In this document: piece by piece, positions 39,981-49,520 of the stretch | How positions within the stretch are numbered: the stretch's first letter is position 1 | Layout of the letters: the number at the start of each line of letters is the position of its first letter | Assembly (NCBI RefSeq): GCF_900699015.1 | Contig: NZ_LR217737.1 | Coordinates: 496,001-560,000, forward strand | Reading direction: 5' to 3' | DNA from: Erwinia_E haradaeae_E | Lineage (GTDB): Bacteria > Pseudomonadota > Gammaproteobacteria > Enterobacterales > Enterobacteriaceae | Length of the DNA stretch: 64,000 bases | Made by a program: the position numbers and the translations under genes | Notes under the pieces: generated by a model | Database searches by the model: none | Told to the model about the DNA's origin: nothing | Seen by the model: the letters and a program-made list of their open reading frames with translations, nothing else

Positions 39981-40057
39981 GCGTCCGTAGCTCAGTTGGT
40001 TAGAGCACCACCTTGACATGGTGGGGGTCAGTGGTTCGAATCTGCTCGGACGCACCA
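39981..40057 (+). tRNA. tRNA-Val (anticodon GAC)
   Basis: A 77-base cloverleaf with encoded CCA. Acceptor GCGTCCG/CGGACGC, D arm GCTCAGTTGGTTAGAGC, and anticodon stem CCACC/GGTGG around loop TTGACAT, so the anticodon is GAC. It matches E. coli valV/valW closely. The T stem AGTGG/CTGCT has two G-T pairs where E. coli has one, a slight weakening. Monocistronic here. Confidence 0.97.
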
Positions 40058-40847
40058 TTATTAATAGATAATATTAATCAATACACAGATAAGATCTAAT
40101 CTTTTTTAAGAGTTTAAAATTATATTTATATATGTAGAAAAAAGTAAAAACGTATAACTACACTCAAGAAATAAAATCCATAGTGATATAATCTAGAATA
40201 AACAAACATAATACTAATGTTAGATATAAAATATAATGTTTAGCGAATATGTATTTTACACTTTAATATCAAATCTTTTATAATAAAAAGGTACAATTTA
40301 TAATTAAAATATTATGCTAATAATATTTTATATTAAAATATATTGAATTTTTATTCAATTACAACATGACTGTGCGCATTATAGATTCTATACATATCAG
40401 TATTTAATAATTACAATTAAGAAAGATTACAATTGAATCACAAATTGTTGTAATTTTAGAACTAAATTTTAATAATGCTTGAAATAATCTAAAATATCAT
40501 AAAATATATTACTCTTTTAATGTATCAACTGGACGTATAAAGATTCATCTTGCTCATCAATGAATATGAGATATAAATAAATTATGTTGTAGATTATTGA
40601 TCTATTATAAAATTTTACATGAATAAAATAAGATGAAAGACCTTAAGTTAGAAGATCTTTATGGATGTATTTGACGTTCTAGTAACTATATCTCGATTAC
40701 ATAAGTAGAGAGATTAAGTAATAATTTTTATTGTTATCAACTGTTAATTATTGAAATACAAAATAAAATATAGATAGGAATGCGCTGACAGATTATTGAT
40801 ATACTAATATTACTTTTTTGGCTTTAGGGTTTTCATAAAATTATTTT
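40058..40847. other. Empty spacer between tRNA-Val and tatD
   Basis: About 790 bases, very AT-rich, closed in all frames. I see no gene, no clear terminator after the tRNA and no second tRNA. Confidence 0.45.
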
Positions 40848-41627
40848 CTAAATAGAAAAGAATTTATGGGCATTCAATGTGGTTTGTGTATCTAATTCCA
40901 TGAGATCCTCTTTTCGTAAAAATGCTACTTGTTGTAGAATATACGGTAAAAAACTAGGCTCATTACGTTTTGATAGTGGTAAAGGGTGTATATCTTGAGG
41001 TAATAACCAAGGGGAGTCTGTTTCGAGTAATAATTTTGTATAGGGGATTAAAGGTATAATCTTACGAAGCTCTCCTCCTCTATTTTTATCAGAAATCCAT
41101 CCTGTAATGCCAATGAATAAGTTTTCATCTAAGCAAGATCGCAATTCTGTATCCGTTCCAGTAAAGCAATGCAGTACAGCTCCCTTTAGTTTAGGTATAA
41201 AAGGTTTAAGAATAGACATAAAAGAATTATGAGCCTTGCGACAATGCAAAAAAACTGGTAAGTTCAGTTCTACTGCTAGTTCTAGTTGAGATTGAAACAC
41301 ATAGATTTGTTGTTTTGGTTCTGAAAAATTACGATGAAAATCTAACCCGCATTCACCAATAGCTACTACTTCAGGGTTATTAGCTAAACAACGAAGTGTA
41401 CTGTAAGAATCTTCTGACCATTTATTGGAATAATGAGGGTGCACTCCAGCAGTAGACCAGCAATAATTTTTGTTTTCTTGGCTTAGGCTAAGCGCTTTAT
41501 TACTATTGTGCACATTAGTCCCAATAATAATTATACCAGTTACACCTACCCAACGTGCACGCTTTAAAATATCCAAATAATCTTTTGCAAATCGAGAGCT
41601 AGTTAGATTTACACCAATATCAAACAT
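40848..41627 (-). CDS. tatD: 3'-5' DNA/RNA exonuclease TatD
   Basis: Metal-dependent hydrolase of the TatD family, a magnesium-dependent 3'-5' exonuclease active on single strands. It has 259 residues (E. coli 260). It starts MFDIGVNLTSSRFAKD, as in E. coli TatD, which also lacks the usual HxH at this point. Metal-site segments follow: STAGVHPHYS, VAIGECGLDFHRNFS, PVFLHCRKAH, GAVLHCFTGT and LLLETDSPWLLP. The LTSS start separates it from the YcfH and YjjV paralogues. The tatABC genes, next to tatD in E. coli, are not here. Confidence 0.93.
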   Translation of the reverse strand: MFDIGVNLTSSRFAKDYLDILKRARWVGVTGIIIIGTNVHNSNKALSLSQENKNYCWSTAGVHPHYSNKWSEDSYSTLRCLANNPEVVAIGECGLDFHRNFSEPKQQIYVFQSQLELAVELNLPVFLHCRKAHNSFMSILKPFIPKLKGAVLHCFTGTDTELRSCLDENLFIGITGWISDKNRGGELRKIIPLIPYTKLLLETDSPWLLPQDIHPLPLSKRNEPSFLPYILQQVAFLRKEDLMELDTQTTLNAHKFFSI

Positions 41628-41965
41628 AATTTTTCCTTAATCACTCCTTGAATATCATAGAGTCAACTTATACACATTATTTTATAATAAACCTGAATGT
41701 TTTCACTTAAATTTGAGAATTACTTTTGACAAGAAAATCCACTCGAAGACTTAAAGTAAATAAAAAACAACAATTTTTCATTATTCGGAAATATTAATAT
41801 AGAACATAAAATATTAGAAGAAGAATGTTATCATTCATGGTTTATTCTAGATTACATGAAATATAGAGGTTTTTCTTATTATAGTGCAATATTAATTTCA
41901 TATTAATGAGCACTAGATCGCATTAATGATAATTAAATACTATAATCTTCTGATAGAAAATACAT
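41628..41965. other. tatD-mtn spacer
   Basis: This 338-base AT-rich spacer lies between two minus-strand genes. Nothing beyond the expected tatD promoter region is seen, and no clear promoter or terminator. Confidence 0.4.
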
Positions 41966-42673
41966 TTAACATGAACTTTGAGTAATCAAATAATATAGAA
42001 ACGATTCTATCATTAAAGATGAGTTAGAGGACGCTAAATCTAGAAAATGGTTGAAACTACAAGGTGATTCTTGATCTGCTATATCAGAAACAGAGCGTAT
42101 AACAATAAAAGGAATAGAGAATTGATAGCAAACGTGACCAACAGCAGCAGCCTCCATATCTACTGCAATAGCTCCTGGAAAAATATTGCGAATATTTTTT
42201 AGTAGAACACCGCCATTAATAAATGCGTCTCCACTAACTATTAAACCGCTTACTGAATGTAAGTTAAGCTGTTTTGAACATAATTGTGCCACAGTAATTA
42301 AGTGCTTATCAGCCTGAAAACTTACTGGACACCCTATCATTTGACCTCGTGCATAACCACATGCAGTAACATCTACATCATGATACATTACTTCATCTGA
42401 AATAATAATATCTCCTATTTTTAATAAGGGATCGAGACCACCAGCTGATCCTATATTAATTATTAGGTCCGGTTTGTATAGATATAGAAATAAAGTGCTA
42501 CTTAATGTCGCTGCAACTTTTCCGATTCCTGATTTTAAGAGAAATATCTCTATATTATTTAACATGCCAGAATAAATTTCAGATCCTACTAACAAAATCT
42601 TTTTTTTGTTTTTAAGTTTGTTGCGCAATGGAACAATCTCAGCTTCCATAGCACCAATAATACCTATTTTCAT
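41966..42673 (-). CDS. mtn: 5'-methylthioadenosine/S-adenosylhomocysteine nucleosidase
   Basis: Cleaves adenine from methylthioadenosine and S-adenosylhomocysteine, relieving product inhibition of methyl transfers and polyamine synthesis. It has 235 residues (E. coli 232). Active-site residues sit at E. coli numbers: E12 (GAMEAEI), E174 (VDMEAAAVGHV) and D197 (SVSDIAD). GSAGGLDPLLKIGDIIISDEV is typical. A poly-A run of eight near 42600 codes for Lys residues. It stands alone. Confidence 0.96.
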   Translation of the reverse strand: MKIGIIGAMEAEIVPLRNKLKNKKKILLVGSEIYSGMLNNIEIFLLKSGIGKVAATLSSTLFLYLYKPDLIINIGSAGGLDPLLKIGDIIISDEVMYHDVDVTACGYARGQMIGCPVSFQADKHLITVAQLCSKQLNLHSVSGLIVSGDAFINGGVLLKNIRNIFPGAIAVDMEAAAVGHVCYQFSIPFIVIRSVSDIADQESPCSFNHFLDLASSNSSLMIESFLYYLITQSSC

Positions 42674-43205
42674 ATAGCAAATCCCTAATCCATGTGGAAT
42701 ATAATTGCGATTGACCTGAGAAGGAAATGATCTCTTAATTATTGCAATACATTTCTTTTATCCGAATCCTATTTAAGATCTCATTAAGACATTAATAATA
42801 AACTAAGTTCTAAATAAAACCGTATGATGCTACATCATATAGATAAATTGGTATAATTATCATATAGTTAAATGATACCTATCTAATTAATAGAAATTAA
42901 TAATTATGAGTAAATTCTTAGATTATCAACATAGTCATAAATAAGTTACTAAAAAATCTCTATTTAGACTGGTTTGCCAACTCCAACTATTATATCTATG
43001 TATATTGATATTTATATTGATGTAGAGTAAGTGTAGAGTAAATTAGACATATAGCATAGATGTAGATTTTCTATTAAAAATAGAAATGATTATAGGATAT
43101 CTTTTCTTTGTTTACAGCGGTATGATTATTCTCTGATCGTCTTTCCTATTTAAACTAGGAAACCTTTTTAACTGAGAGGGGATTTTATTTTTACTTATAA
43201 TTAAA
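42674..43205. other. Spacer between mtn and the tRNA cluster
   Basis: About 530 bases. It holds a 7-bp hairpin TATGATG/CATCATA near 42823-42839 and a 7-bp hairpin TTTCCTA/TAGGAAA at 43142-43162. The latter could end the tRNA transcript, but its T run (CCTTTTT) is on the other side. No gene is seen. Confidence 0.4.
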
Positions 43206-43282
43206 TGGTCGGCGAGAGAGGATTTGAACCTCCGACCCACTGGTCCCAAACCAGTTGCGCTACCAAACTGCGCTACTCGCCG
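43206..43282 (-). tRNA. tRNA-Pro (anticodon TGG)
   Basis: A 77-base cloverleaf with encoded CCA. Acceptor CGGCGAG/CTCGCCG, anticodon stem ACTGG/CCAGT around TTTGGGA, anticodon TGG. Nearly identical to E. coli proM. Fourth and last gene of the Arg-His-Leu-Pro tRNA operon, 30 bases after tRNA-Leu. Reads all CCN codons if wobble is unrestricted. Confidence 0.97.
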
Positions 43283-43312
43283 AATGCTAATAAATAAATC
43301 AATAGCTTTATA

Positions 43313-43399
43313 TGGTACGAAGAGAGGGACTTGAACCCTCACGCCTTTTCAGGCGCTAACACCTGAAGCTAGTGCGTCTACCAATTTCGCCATCTTCGT
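43313..43399 (-). tRNA. tRNA-Leu (anticodon CAG)
   Basis: An 87-base class II tRNA with encoded CCA. Acceptor ACGAAGA/TCTTCGT, long variable arm CGCCT/AGGCG, anticodon stem CTAGC/GTTAG around TTCAGGT, anticodon CAG. Corresponds to E. coli leuT. The first pair is A-T instead of G-C. Third in the tRNA operon, 12 bases after tRNA-His. Confidence 0.97.
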
Positions 43400-43411
43400 A
43401 TATCAGTTAAT

Positions 43412-43488
43412 TGGGGTGGCTAATGGGGCTCGAACCCACGACAACTGGAATCACAATCCAGGACTCTACCAACTGAGCTATAGCCACC
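43412..43488 (-). tRNA. tRNA-His (anticodon GTG)
   Basis: A 77-base tRNA that includes the encoded extra G at -1 opposite C73, the His identity element. Acceptor GTGGCTA/TAGCCAC, anticodon stem CTGGA/TCCAG around TTGTGAT, anticodon GTG, CCA encoded. It matches E. coli hisR except for a G-T pair in the D stem. Second in the tRNA operon. Confidence 0.97.
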
Positions 43489-43557
43489 GCACCTCTCATA
43501 TATAACTTTGCTTAATGCAGTGTATGGCAAGCCATTAAATATTTTAAATAAATAACA

Positions 43558-43634
<77 letters not shown>

Positions 43635-43655
43635 AGAACATCCTTACATATTAAT

Positions 43656-43684
43656 ATTCTACGGACAAGATATCTATCTGTCTA
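43656..43684 (-). promoter_or_regulatory. Promoter of the tRNA operon
   Basis: On the minus strand TAGACA (plus-strand 43684-43679) and TAGAAT (43661-43656) are separated by exactly 17 bases. Each matches the sigma-70 consensus at five of six positions. The tRNA-Arg 5' end is 21 bases past the -10 box. Position, spacing and match make this the best promoter in the window. Confidence 0.6.
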
Positions 43685-43820
43685 CTACTTTTCATAAAAA
43701 TGATGTTTTCATTCTTCAAAATATTTTATTTATGGATATCAAAAATAATGTTAAAGGTTTTTAAAATTTATAACAATATCAGTTCGTGTGCTTATATAGC
43801 AGAGTTATATCAATGGTAGA

Positions 43821-44096
43821 TCACTTAGTAGATGTCTCTGTTTCTTTCTCAGGAAATGTAATATTTAGTTCAAGAATAGATATATTCTGATCTTTTTGGT
43901 CTAACCTGACACTTAACATTGCTGGATCAATTTTTAAATACTTACCGATTACTTCCAATAGTTCTATTTTTAATTGAGCTAAGTAATGAGGTTCATAGTT
44001 TGATCCTCTACGTTCTGCTACAATGATTTGTAAACGCTCCTTAGCTATATGTGCTGTATTTTTTTTCCGGGATAAAAAGAAATCAAGTAGAGGCAT
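43821..44096 (-). CDS. minE: Cell division topological specificity factor MinE
   Basis: Drives MinCD off the membrane at midcell by stimulating MinD ATPase, creating the pole-to-pole oscillation. It has 91 residues (E. coli 88). The N-terminal membrane-targeting and anti-MinCD part (MPLLDFFLSRKKNTAHIAKERLQIIVAERR) is almost identical to E. coli. The C-terminal dimerisation domain is present. It starts 3 bases after minD ends. Third gene of minC-minD-minE. Confidence 0.97.
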   Translation of the reverse strand: MPLLDFFLSRKKNTAHIAKERLQIIVAERRGSNYEPHYLAQLKIELLEVIGKYLKIDPAMLSVRLDQKDQNISILELNITFPEKETETSTK

Positions 44097-44099
44097 TGT

Positions 44100-44912
44100 T
44101 TATCCTTTAAATAGACGTGCTAAAAAACTTTTCTTTTCTTCTTTAATAAAACGAAATGGAATGTCTTTTCCAAGTAGTCGATCTACAGTATCAACGTAAG
44201 CTTTTCCTGCACTAGATTCAGAATCTAAAATCACCGGTTTACCCTGATTAGATGCACGTAAAACAGATTGATCTTCAGGAATAACTCCAACAATTGGAAT
44301 ACGTAATATATCTAAGACGTCTTGCATGCTTAACATATCACCACGATTAACTCGACCTGGATTATAACGAGTCAAAAGTAGATGTTCTTTGACAGGTGTT
44401 GTAGAGATCTCTGCACGCTGAGATTTAGAGGACAGAATACCAAGTATCCGGTCAGAATCGCGTACAGAGGAAATTTCTGGATTAGTTGTAACAATAGCTT
44501 CATCAGCAAAGTACAGAGCTATCAACGCTCCTGTTTCAATTCCAGCTGGTGAATCGCAAATAATGAATTCAAATTCCATTTGATGTAGATCATCTAAGAC
44601 TTTTTGGACGCCATTACGGTTTAATACATCTTTGTCACGAGTTTGTGAAGCAGGTAAAATAAACAAATTCTTAGTGTGTTTATCTTTAATCAGTGCTTGA
44701 TTCAAAGAGATATCACCATGTATAACATTGATAAAATCATAGACAACACGACGTTCACAACCCATAACTAAATCTAAATTACGTAGTCCAATATCAAAAT
44801 CAATTACAACAATTTTTTTGCCATTTTGAGCTAGACCAGTAGCTATAGAAGCGCTGGAGGTAGTTTTACCTACACCTCCTTTACCAGATGTAACAACGAT
44901 TATGCGTGACAT
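44100..44912 (-). CDS. minD: Septum site-determining ATPase MinD
   Basis: Membrane-associated P-loop ATPase that recruits MinC to the poles. The ATG at 44912 gives MSRIIVVTSGKGGVGKTTS, colinear with E. coli, and 270 residues, the same length. The frame from 44957 adds 15 unrelated residues. AAGGAAAG lies about 8 bases before the chosen start. The deviant Walker A has K11 and K16. The C-terminal amphipathic membrane helix (KKSFLARLFKG) is intact. It begins 41 bases after minC. Confidence 0.98.
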   Translation of the reverse strand: MSRIIVVTSGKGGVGKTTSSASIATGLAQNGKKIVVIDFDIGLRNLDLVMGCERRVVYDFINVIHGDISLNQALIKDKHTKNLFILPASQTRDKDVLNRNGVQKVLDDLHQMEFEFIICDSPAGIETGALIALYFADEAIVTTNPEISSVRDSDRILGILSSKSQRAEISTTPVKEHLLLTRYNPGRVNRGDMLSMQDVLDILRIPIVGVIPEDQSVLRASNQGKPVILDSESSAGKAYVDTVDRLLGKDIPFRFIKEEKKSFLARLFKG

Positions 44913-44953
44913 ATATAATCTTTCCTTAATCAAGAAAGGGTTTTGGGCATTAA

Positions 44954-45652
44954 TCAAGTCAATTTTTGTAGAGTTAAGATACCTTTTTCAATATACAAGC
45001 GCGATGCTTTGCCAAAGCAATGAGGAGGTATCTGTTCGATCATCCAATATTGTCCAGCAATAGATAGTAGTTCTGCTAACAAGTGAGTACAAAAAATTTG
45101 ACAATTTTCATCTCCATGCGCTCCTGCCAATGCACGTCCTCGCATACTACCATAGACGTGAATATTACCGTCAGCAATCAATTCTGCTCCTTCGCTCACA
45201 CTATTTATGACAACTAAATCAGTATGTTTAGCATAAATTTTTTGACCAGAGCGAACTGGAGAGAAAATCAGTCTTGTTTTACATTTCTCCTTTACTTGAT
45301 CAGGAGGACTCTGAGAGAGATATACGTTTCTATTAGAACTATTAATTACACTTTCATTAAGTATGGGAAGACCTGAATCAATGATAATCTTCTTTAATTT
45401 TTCATCCCTGCATCCACTGACACCAACAATACATAATCCTGTTTCTAGGATCGATTGTTGTATATAGTGCCAGTTTACTTTGCTACTTAACATAGAGATA
45501 TTCACAACAATTGGTGCAGTTTTTAAAAAAGTAGGTGCATTATCTATTTTCTTTTCAATTGCTGTACGTATGATTTGGTGGTCAGTATCATATAGATAAA
45601 GTACTAAAAACGTAAAATTACTTCCTTTGAAATCGATTGGTGAGCGTGACAT
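44954..45652 (-). CDS. minC: Septum site-determining protein MinC
   Basis: Inhibits FtsZ ring assembly away from midcell when recruited by MinD. It has 232 residues (E. coli 231). The N-terminal FtsZ-binding domain is more diverged, while the C-terminal beta-helix carries the conserved VRSGQKIYAKHTDLVVINSVSEGAELIADGNIHVYGSMRGRALAGAHGD. First gene of minCDE. The full Min system is retained, together with MreBCD. Confidence 0.96.
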   Translation of the reverse strand: MSRSPIDFKGSNFTFLVLYLYDTDHQIIRTAIEKKIDNAPTFLKTAPIVVNISMLSSKVNWHYIQQSILETGLCIVGVSGCRDEKLKKIIIDSGLPILNESVINSSNRNVYLSQSPPDQVKEKCKTRLIFSPVRSGQKIYAKHTDLVVINSVSEGAELIADGNIHVYGSMRGRALAGAHGDENCQIFCTHLLAELLSIAGQYWMIEQIPPHCFGKASRLYIEKGILTLQKLT

Positions 45653-46706
45653 GGTCTGACTCTATATATAGAAATATTATTTTAAAAAATCTTCGTCAGT
45701 ATTATAAAAACATATCTTAGAAGATAAGAATATTATTCATAGTACTAATTTTATTCCTGTTCTAACAAATCTATTAGTTAGATAGTTGTGTTATATATTA
45801 TCAATTATTTACAGATTCCATATTTTTTAAATTTATAGACGATGGTATAGAATTTTGATTAGTTGTTATCGTAATATTGCATCTTTATATAGATAGATGT
45901 CCAACCTTGTTATATTAGAAATAGGAATCATTGATTATAAGGATAAGATAAGATTTGAATATATATCTAATTAGATATTAATCGTATATTATTTTATAAT
46001 AGTATATGAGAATTCAATTTTCATCTTGCTCTATTAAGATCAAGAATCTCGCTCTCAGAGAGACTCTATCATAATAGTATCCTAGATTATCTTCAGTATT
46101 TTTTTCTTAGACTATATTCTGATCGTATTGGATTTTATCCTAAGTAATCTGATGAAGAAGATTTAACTAGTTAAAGAAGTATTAATAGAAGTAGTCTATT
46201 GTTAGTTATTTAATAAATTTTTTCATTTTTTATACTAAGAATCTATGATAAATAAGACAAATATAATAAATAAGGACAGTTTTTACAAAATAGCGTCCTT
46301 CTCATTAGAGAATATGAATCATATAGTAAAGAAATTAAAATATATAAAATATATAAAATGAATTTTATTTTTAATATATAAAATAACTTAGAATTTATTT
46401 AGTTAAAAATTACCTATATACGTTATTAATATATGAACATACATTAAAATTATATATAATTAGATCTATGTACGGAAGATGATATAGTAATTCAAAATTC
46501 TTGCTTTATGATGAAAGCAATTGATGATATAAATATCAATCTATCTATTTTAGACCCCATTATTTCTCCAGGAGAAACTTGTTATTATGCTTTCATAATC
46601 TTAATGAAAGGTTTGAACATTCATTTATATATCTAAGTCTTAATATTAATCTAGCCGTAAACTATTTTTATGATTCTTATTTAGTAATCATTATTAATAT
46701 TTTTCA
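45653..46706. other. Empty spacer between minC and erpA
   Basis: About 1.05 kb, AT-rich, closed in all frames. A slightly more GC-rich patch at 46020-46070 contains CTCTC/GAGAG, but I could not fold it into a known RNA. An open frame that starts at 46579 runs antisense into erpA and is not a gene. Confidence 0.4.
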
Positions 46707-47048
46707 TCAAATGCTAAAAGACGATCCACATCCACAAGTGGTCTTAGCATTAGGATTTTTAAAAATAAAACGAGATCCTTCTAGATCTTCAATGTAATCT
46801 ACTAAACCACCAGAAAGATATTGTAAACTAATAGAATCAATTACTAAAACAACACCTGTATTCTTAACTGTAATATCTCCATCATGAATTTGATCATCCA
46901 AGTTAAATCCATACTGAAATCCACCACACCCACCACCGATAATATAAACACGAAGATTCAGATTAGGGTTCTCCTCATCAGAGATCAGTTTTTTTACTCG
47001 ATTTGCAGCAGCGTCAGTTAAATAAATAGAAGGTGCTATATGATCCAT
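46707..47048 (-). CDS. erpA: Iron-sulfur cluster insertion protein ErpA
   Basis: A-type carrier that delivers Fe-S clusters to apoproteins, including the isoprenoid enzymes IspG and IspH. It has 113 residues (E. coli 114). The three ligand cysteines are C41 (GGGCGGFQYGF), C105 and C107 (TTCGCGSSFSI). The sequence YGFNLDDQ identifies ErpA rather than IscA or SufA. It stands alone, as in E. coli. No IscR-type site was recognised. Confidence 0.95.
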   Translation of the reverse strand: MDHIAPSIYLTDAAANRVKKLISDEENPNLNLRVYIIGGGCGGFQYGFNLDDQIHDGDITVKNTGVVLVIDSISLQYLSGGLVDYIEDLEGSRFIFKNPNAKTTCGCGSSFSI

Positions 47049-48443
47049 TATTAAAAACTCCGATATTCATTTAGTTCATGGTTCTGATAAATTTGTGTAG
47101 AGGATTACTATGATTATTTCTATTATCTAATAGATAGAAATAACGATTCAGATTATTCATTCACATTATACATATACTAACATACATATTATAATCATAT
47201 TATTAATATGTATATTTCAGACTTAAAGATATAATGTTTAACAATTTTTATTATTTATCTAGGTGTATGCAAATATATTTTTATTACTTGATGTTTAATT
47301 AAAATTTATAATCATAATGATTATATACTCATTGTATCTAGTATATATGGATACAAGAATTAATCTACACTAGAAAATAGGAAAAATATCTGTTACCTAC
47401 ATTTATAAGAACTATACTAAATACCACATGTTTCCATATCATCAGGTATTTAATTAGATAAAATTTATCAGATTTAGAATTGATCTATGATATCTGTATT
47501 TTTTTTACTATCTCATAGTATCTTAAAATACATTCTATAAAATTAAAAATTTGATTTGATTGATAACTAATTCTTCTGGACTAATCTTGTCTACTATAGA
47601 AGAAATTATTTCTTTATATAACAGAAACTTTTATGATTATAATAATAAAAGTTTGATAATTATTATAGTGAAAACATTTAAATAAAACATGTTATTATAA
47701 AAGAGAGATCTCCTAATTAAATCCAAAAAAAACAAAAACAGATTTATTATATCCAGTCAGTCTACTTTTGTTAGTAAAATTTATTATTTATATAACCTAT
47801 AATATAACGCTATATTACTAATTATTGATAATTGATCCTTTAACTAATTAAAATGATAGTAAATTATAAGTTAATTTCTTGTCATGAATACTAAGAAGAA
47901 TATTTTTATCATAAAGCTAGTTAGTATTCTGAATCAGAACATTACATTTAAAATGAAATACACTTTTCATTCAGGTCTATTATGGAATGAATTATCCTAA
48001 TTTTTATATTAATATCTTGATAGATACTTTATATCTTGGAGATAACAATAATTTAGTTAATAATTAAATATTTATAAAATAAAATTTATTAATAAAATTT
48101 GTTAAATTCATTTGGATTACATTATGTTATTTTTAACTAAAATATCAACTAAATAGCTAAAAAATTTGGTGAGCAATAAGTAAAAAAGAGAGTTTAAAGT
48201 ATTAGATAGGACTTTAATCTTGATTTAACAACATATATAATAATATTATTATAGACTATAATGGATTATCATTTGGTCTAATAGAGATTTATAAAAAAAT
48301 CTTGACTATCATTCAGAACAGGATCAAGTAGTACTGTTCTTTTCTAGATTAGAAAAGAACACTTTATTTTTAAAATAAAAGAATCTATTAAATTATTTTA
48401 TTAATTTCTATATTATAATTTATAATTTTACTATTTTTAAAAT
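47049..48443. other. Empty spacer between erpA and purK
   Basis: About 1.4 kb, very AT-rich, closed in all frames. The only notable structure is the hairpin at 48335-48361 near its right end. I see no 4.5S RNA or other RNA signature. Confidence 0.45.
48335..48361 (+). terminator. Strong hairpin downstream of purK, T-rich on the plus side
   Basis: A perfect 12-bp stem TGTTCTTTTCTA/TAGAAAAGAACA (48335-48346, 48350-48361) with loop GAT. On the plus strand CTTTATTTTTAAAA follows. On the minus strand, the direction of purEK, GTACTACTTGAT follows, so it is not a classic purK terminator, although it lies only 82 bases past the purK stop. It could be a plus-strand terminator or an mRNA 3'-end stabiliser. 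Confidence 0.45.
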
Positions 48444-49520
48444 CTAGTTCTTATCTCTACTAAGTTTTTTTTGTAGCCAACTTATGCTTTTAGCATAAGT
48501 TGGTGGAAGGATACTCTCTAGACGACTCAATGCTATACTTATTTTCATTGGATCATCACTGACTACATTTAGATGACCAACTTTACGGTGACTATAAACC
48601 TCTTTATTGTACCAGTGTAAATGTATTATAGGATCATTTAACCAATCTATATTAATATTAATTCCGATTAAATTAAGCATCACAGCCGGCATATATATTA
48701 TTGGAGGAGGCATTGGAAAATCAAGGATAGCTCGCAAATGCATTTCAAATTGATTTATAGAAGCACCATTCTGAGTCCAATGTCCACTGTTATGTACACG
48801 TGGCGCTAACTCATTAATGAATATACCTTTTTTTGTTACAAAGCATTCCATTGTCATGATGCCAATATAATTTAACTGATTCATAATACATGCCAACATA
48901 TCTTCCAATTCTTTCTGTAAAGAATTTACATCTCTTAAGACTACGCTTGCTCGTAAGATTCCATCTTGATGAAAATTATATGTCAGCGGATAAAAAATTA
49001 TTTTACCATTATATCCACGAGCACCAATTAAAGATATCTCGTCGATAAAATTAATAGTTTTTTCTACAATAGCATTATCGTAGAATTTATTTGGAAGAAG
49101 AGATAGGGAATGAGAGCATAGACGCCACTGACTCTTTCCATCATATCCACCAGTACGTTGTTTTACGACTACCAATGTTCCAAGCAGAGAAAAAATCTCA
49201 TCCCATTGAGATGAGGATAATAGAGGTTTCCAAGGTACAGTTACGAGATTTAGTCGATCAAGAAACTGTTTTTGAAATAGACGATCTGATACTATAGGAA
49301 ATACATCCCTATTAATAAAAGAATCATTGACAGCTAGTTTTTTAGTGAATTGTGTGTCTGGCCAATGTTCAATTTCTGCAGTAATGAGGCTGCGATTTTC
49401 TATTGTTATCTCTATTTTACTATCAGCACTTAATAGATAAATAGCAATTCCTAATGGCTCCCCAGCCTGACGTAACATACGACCAAGTTGACCTGTTCCT
49501 AATACATATAATTTTTTCAT
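48444..49520 (-). CDS. purK: N5-carboxyaminoimidazole ribonucleotide synthase
   Basis: ATP-grasp enzyme that carboxylates aminoimidazole ribonucleotide with bicarbonate, step 6a of purine synthesis. It has 358 residues (E. coli 355). Visible features are MKKLYVLGTGQLGRMLRQAGEPLGI, VVKQRTGGYDGKSQWR, and the metal-binding EMAPR-like segment as INELAPRVHNSGHWTQNGA. Its start overlaps the purE stop by 4 bases (ATGA), so the two are coupled. Last gene of lpxH-purE-purK. Followed by the hairpin at 48335. Confidence 0.97.
   Translation of the reverse strand: MKKLYVLGTGQLGRMLRQAGEPLGIAIYLLSADSKIEITIENRSLITAEIEHWPDTQFTKKLAVNDSFINRDVFPIVSDRLFQKQFLDRLNLVTVPWKPLLSSSQWDEIFSLLGTLVVVKQRTGGYDGKSQWRLCSHSLSLLPNKFYDNAIVEKTINFIDEISLIGARGYNGKIIFYPLTYNFHQDGILRASVVLRDVNSLQKELEDMLACIMNQLNYIGIMTMECFVTKKGIFINELAPRVHNSGHWTQNGASINQFEMHLRAILDFPMPPPIIYMPAVMLNLIGININIDWLNDPIIHLHWYNKEVYSHRKVGHLNVVSDDPMKISIALSRLESILPPTYAKSISWLQKKLSRDKN

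Noticed and set aside
43142..43162. Terminator of the tRNA operon
   Set aside because: The 7-bp stem is there, but the T run lies on the plus-strand side, opposite to tRNA transcription.
43112..43342. A 76-codon open frame on the minus strand
   Set aside because: It runs through tRNA-Pro and into tRNA-Leu; the protein is a translation of tRNA sequence.
46020..46070. A more GC-rich patch as a small RNA
   Set aside because: Only a 5-bp stem can be formed with confidence and no promoter or terminator frames it.
46579..46797. A 72-codon plus-strand frame overlapping erpA
   Set aside because: Its 3' part is antisense to the conserved erpA C-terminus and its 5' part is low-complexity spacer.
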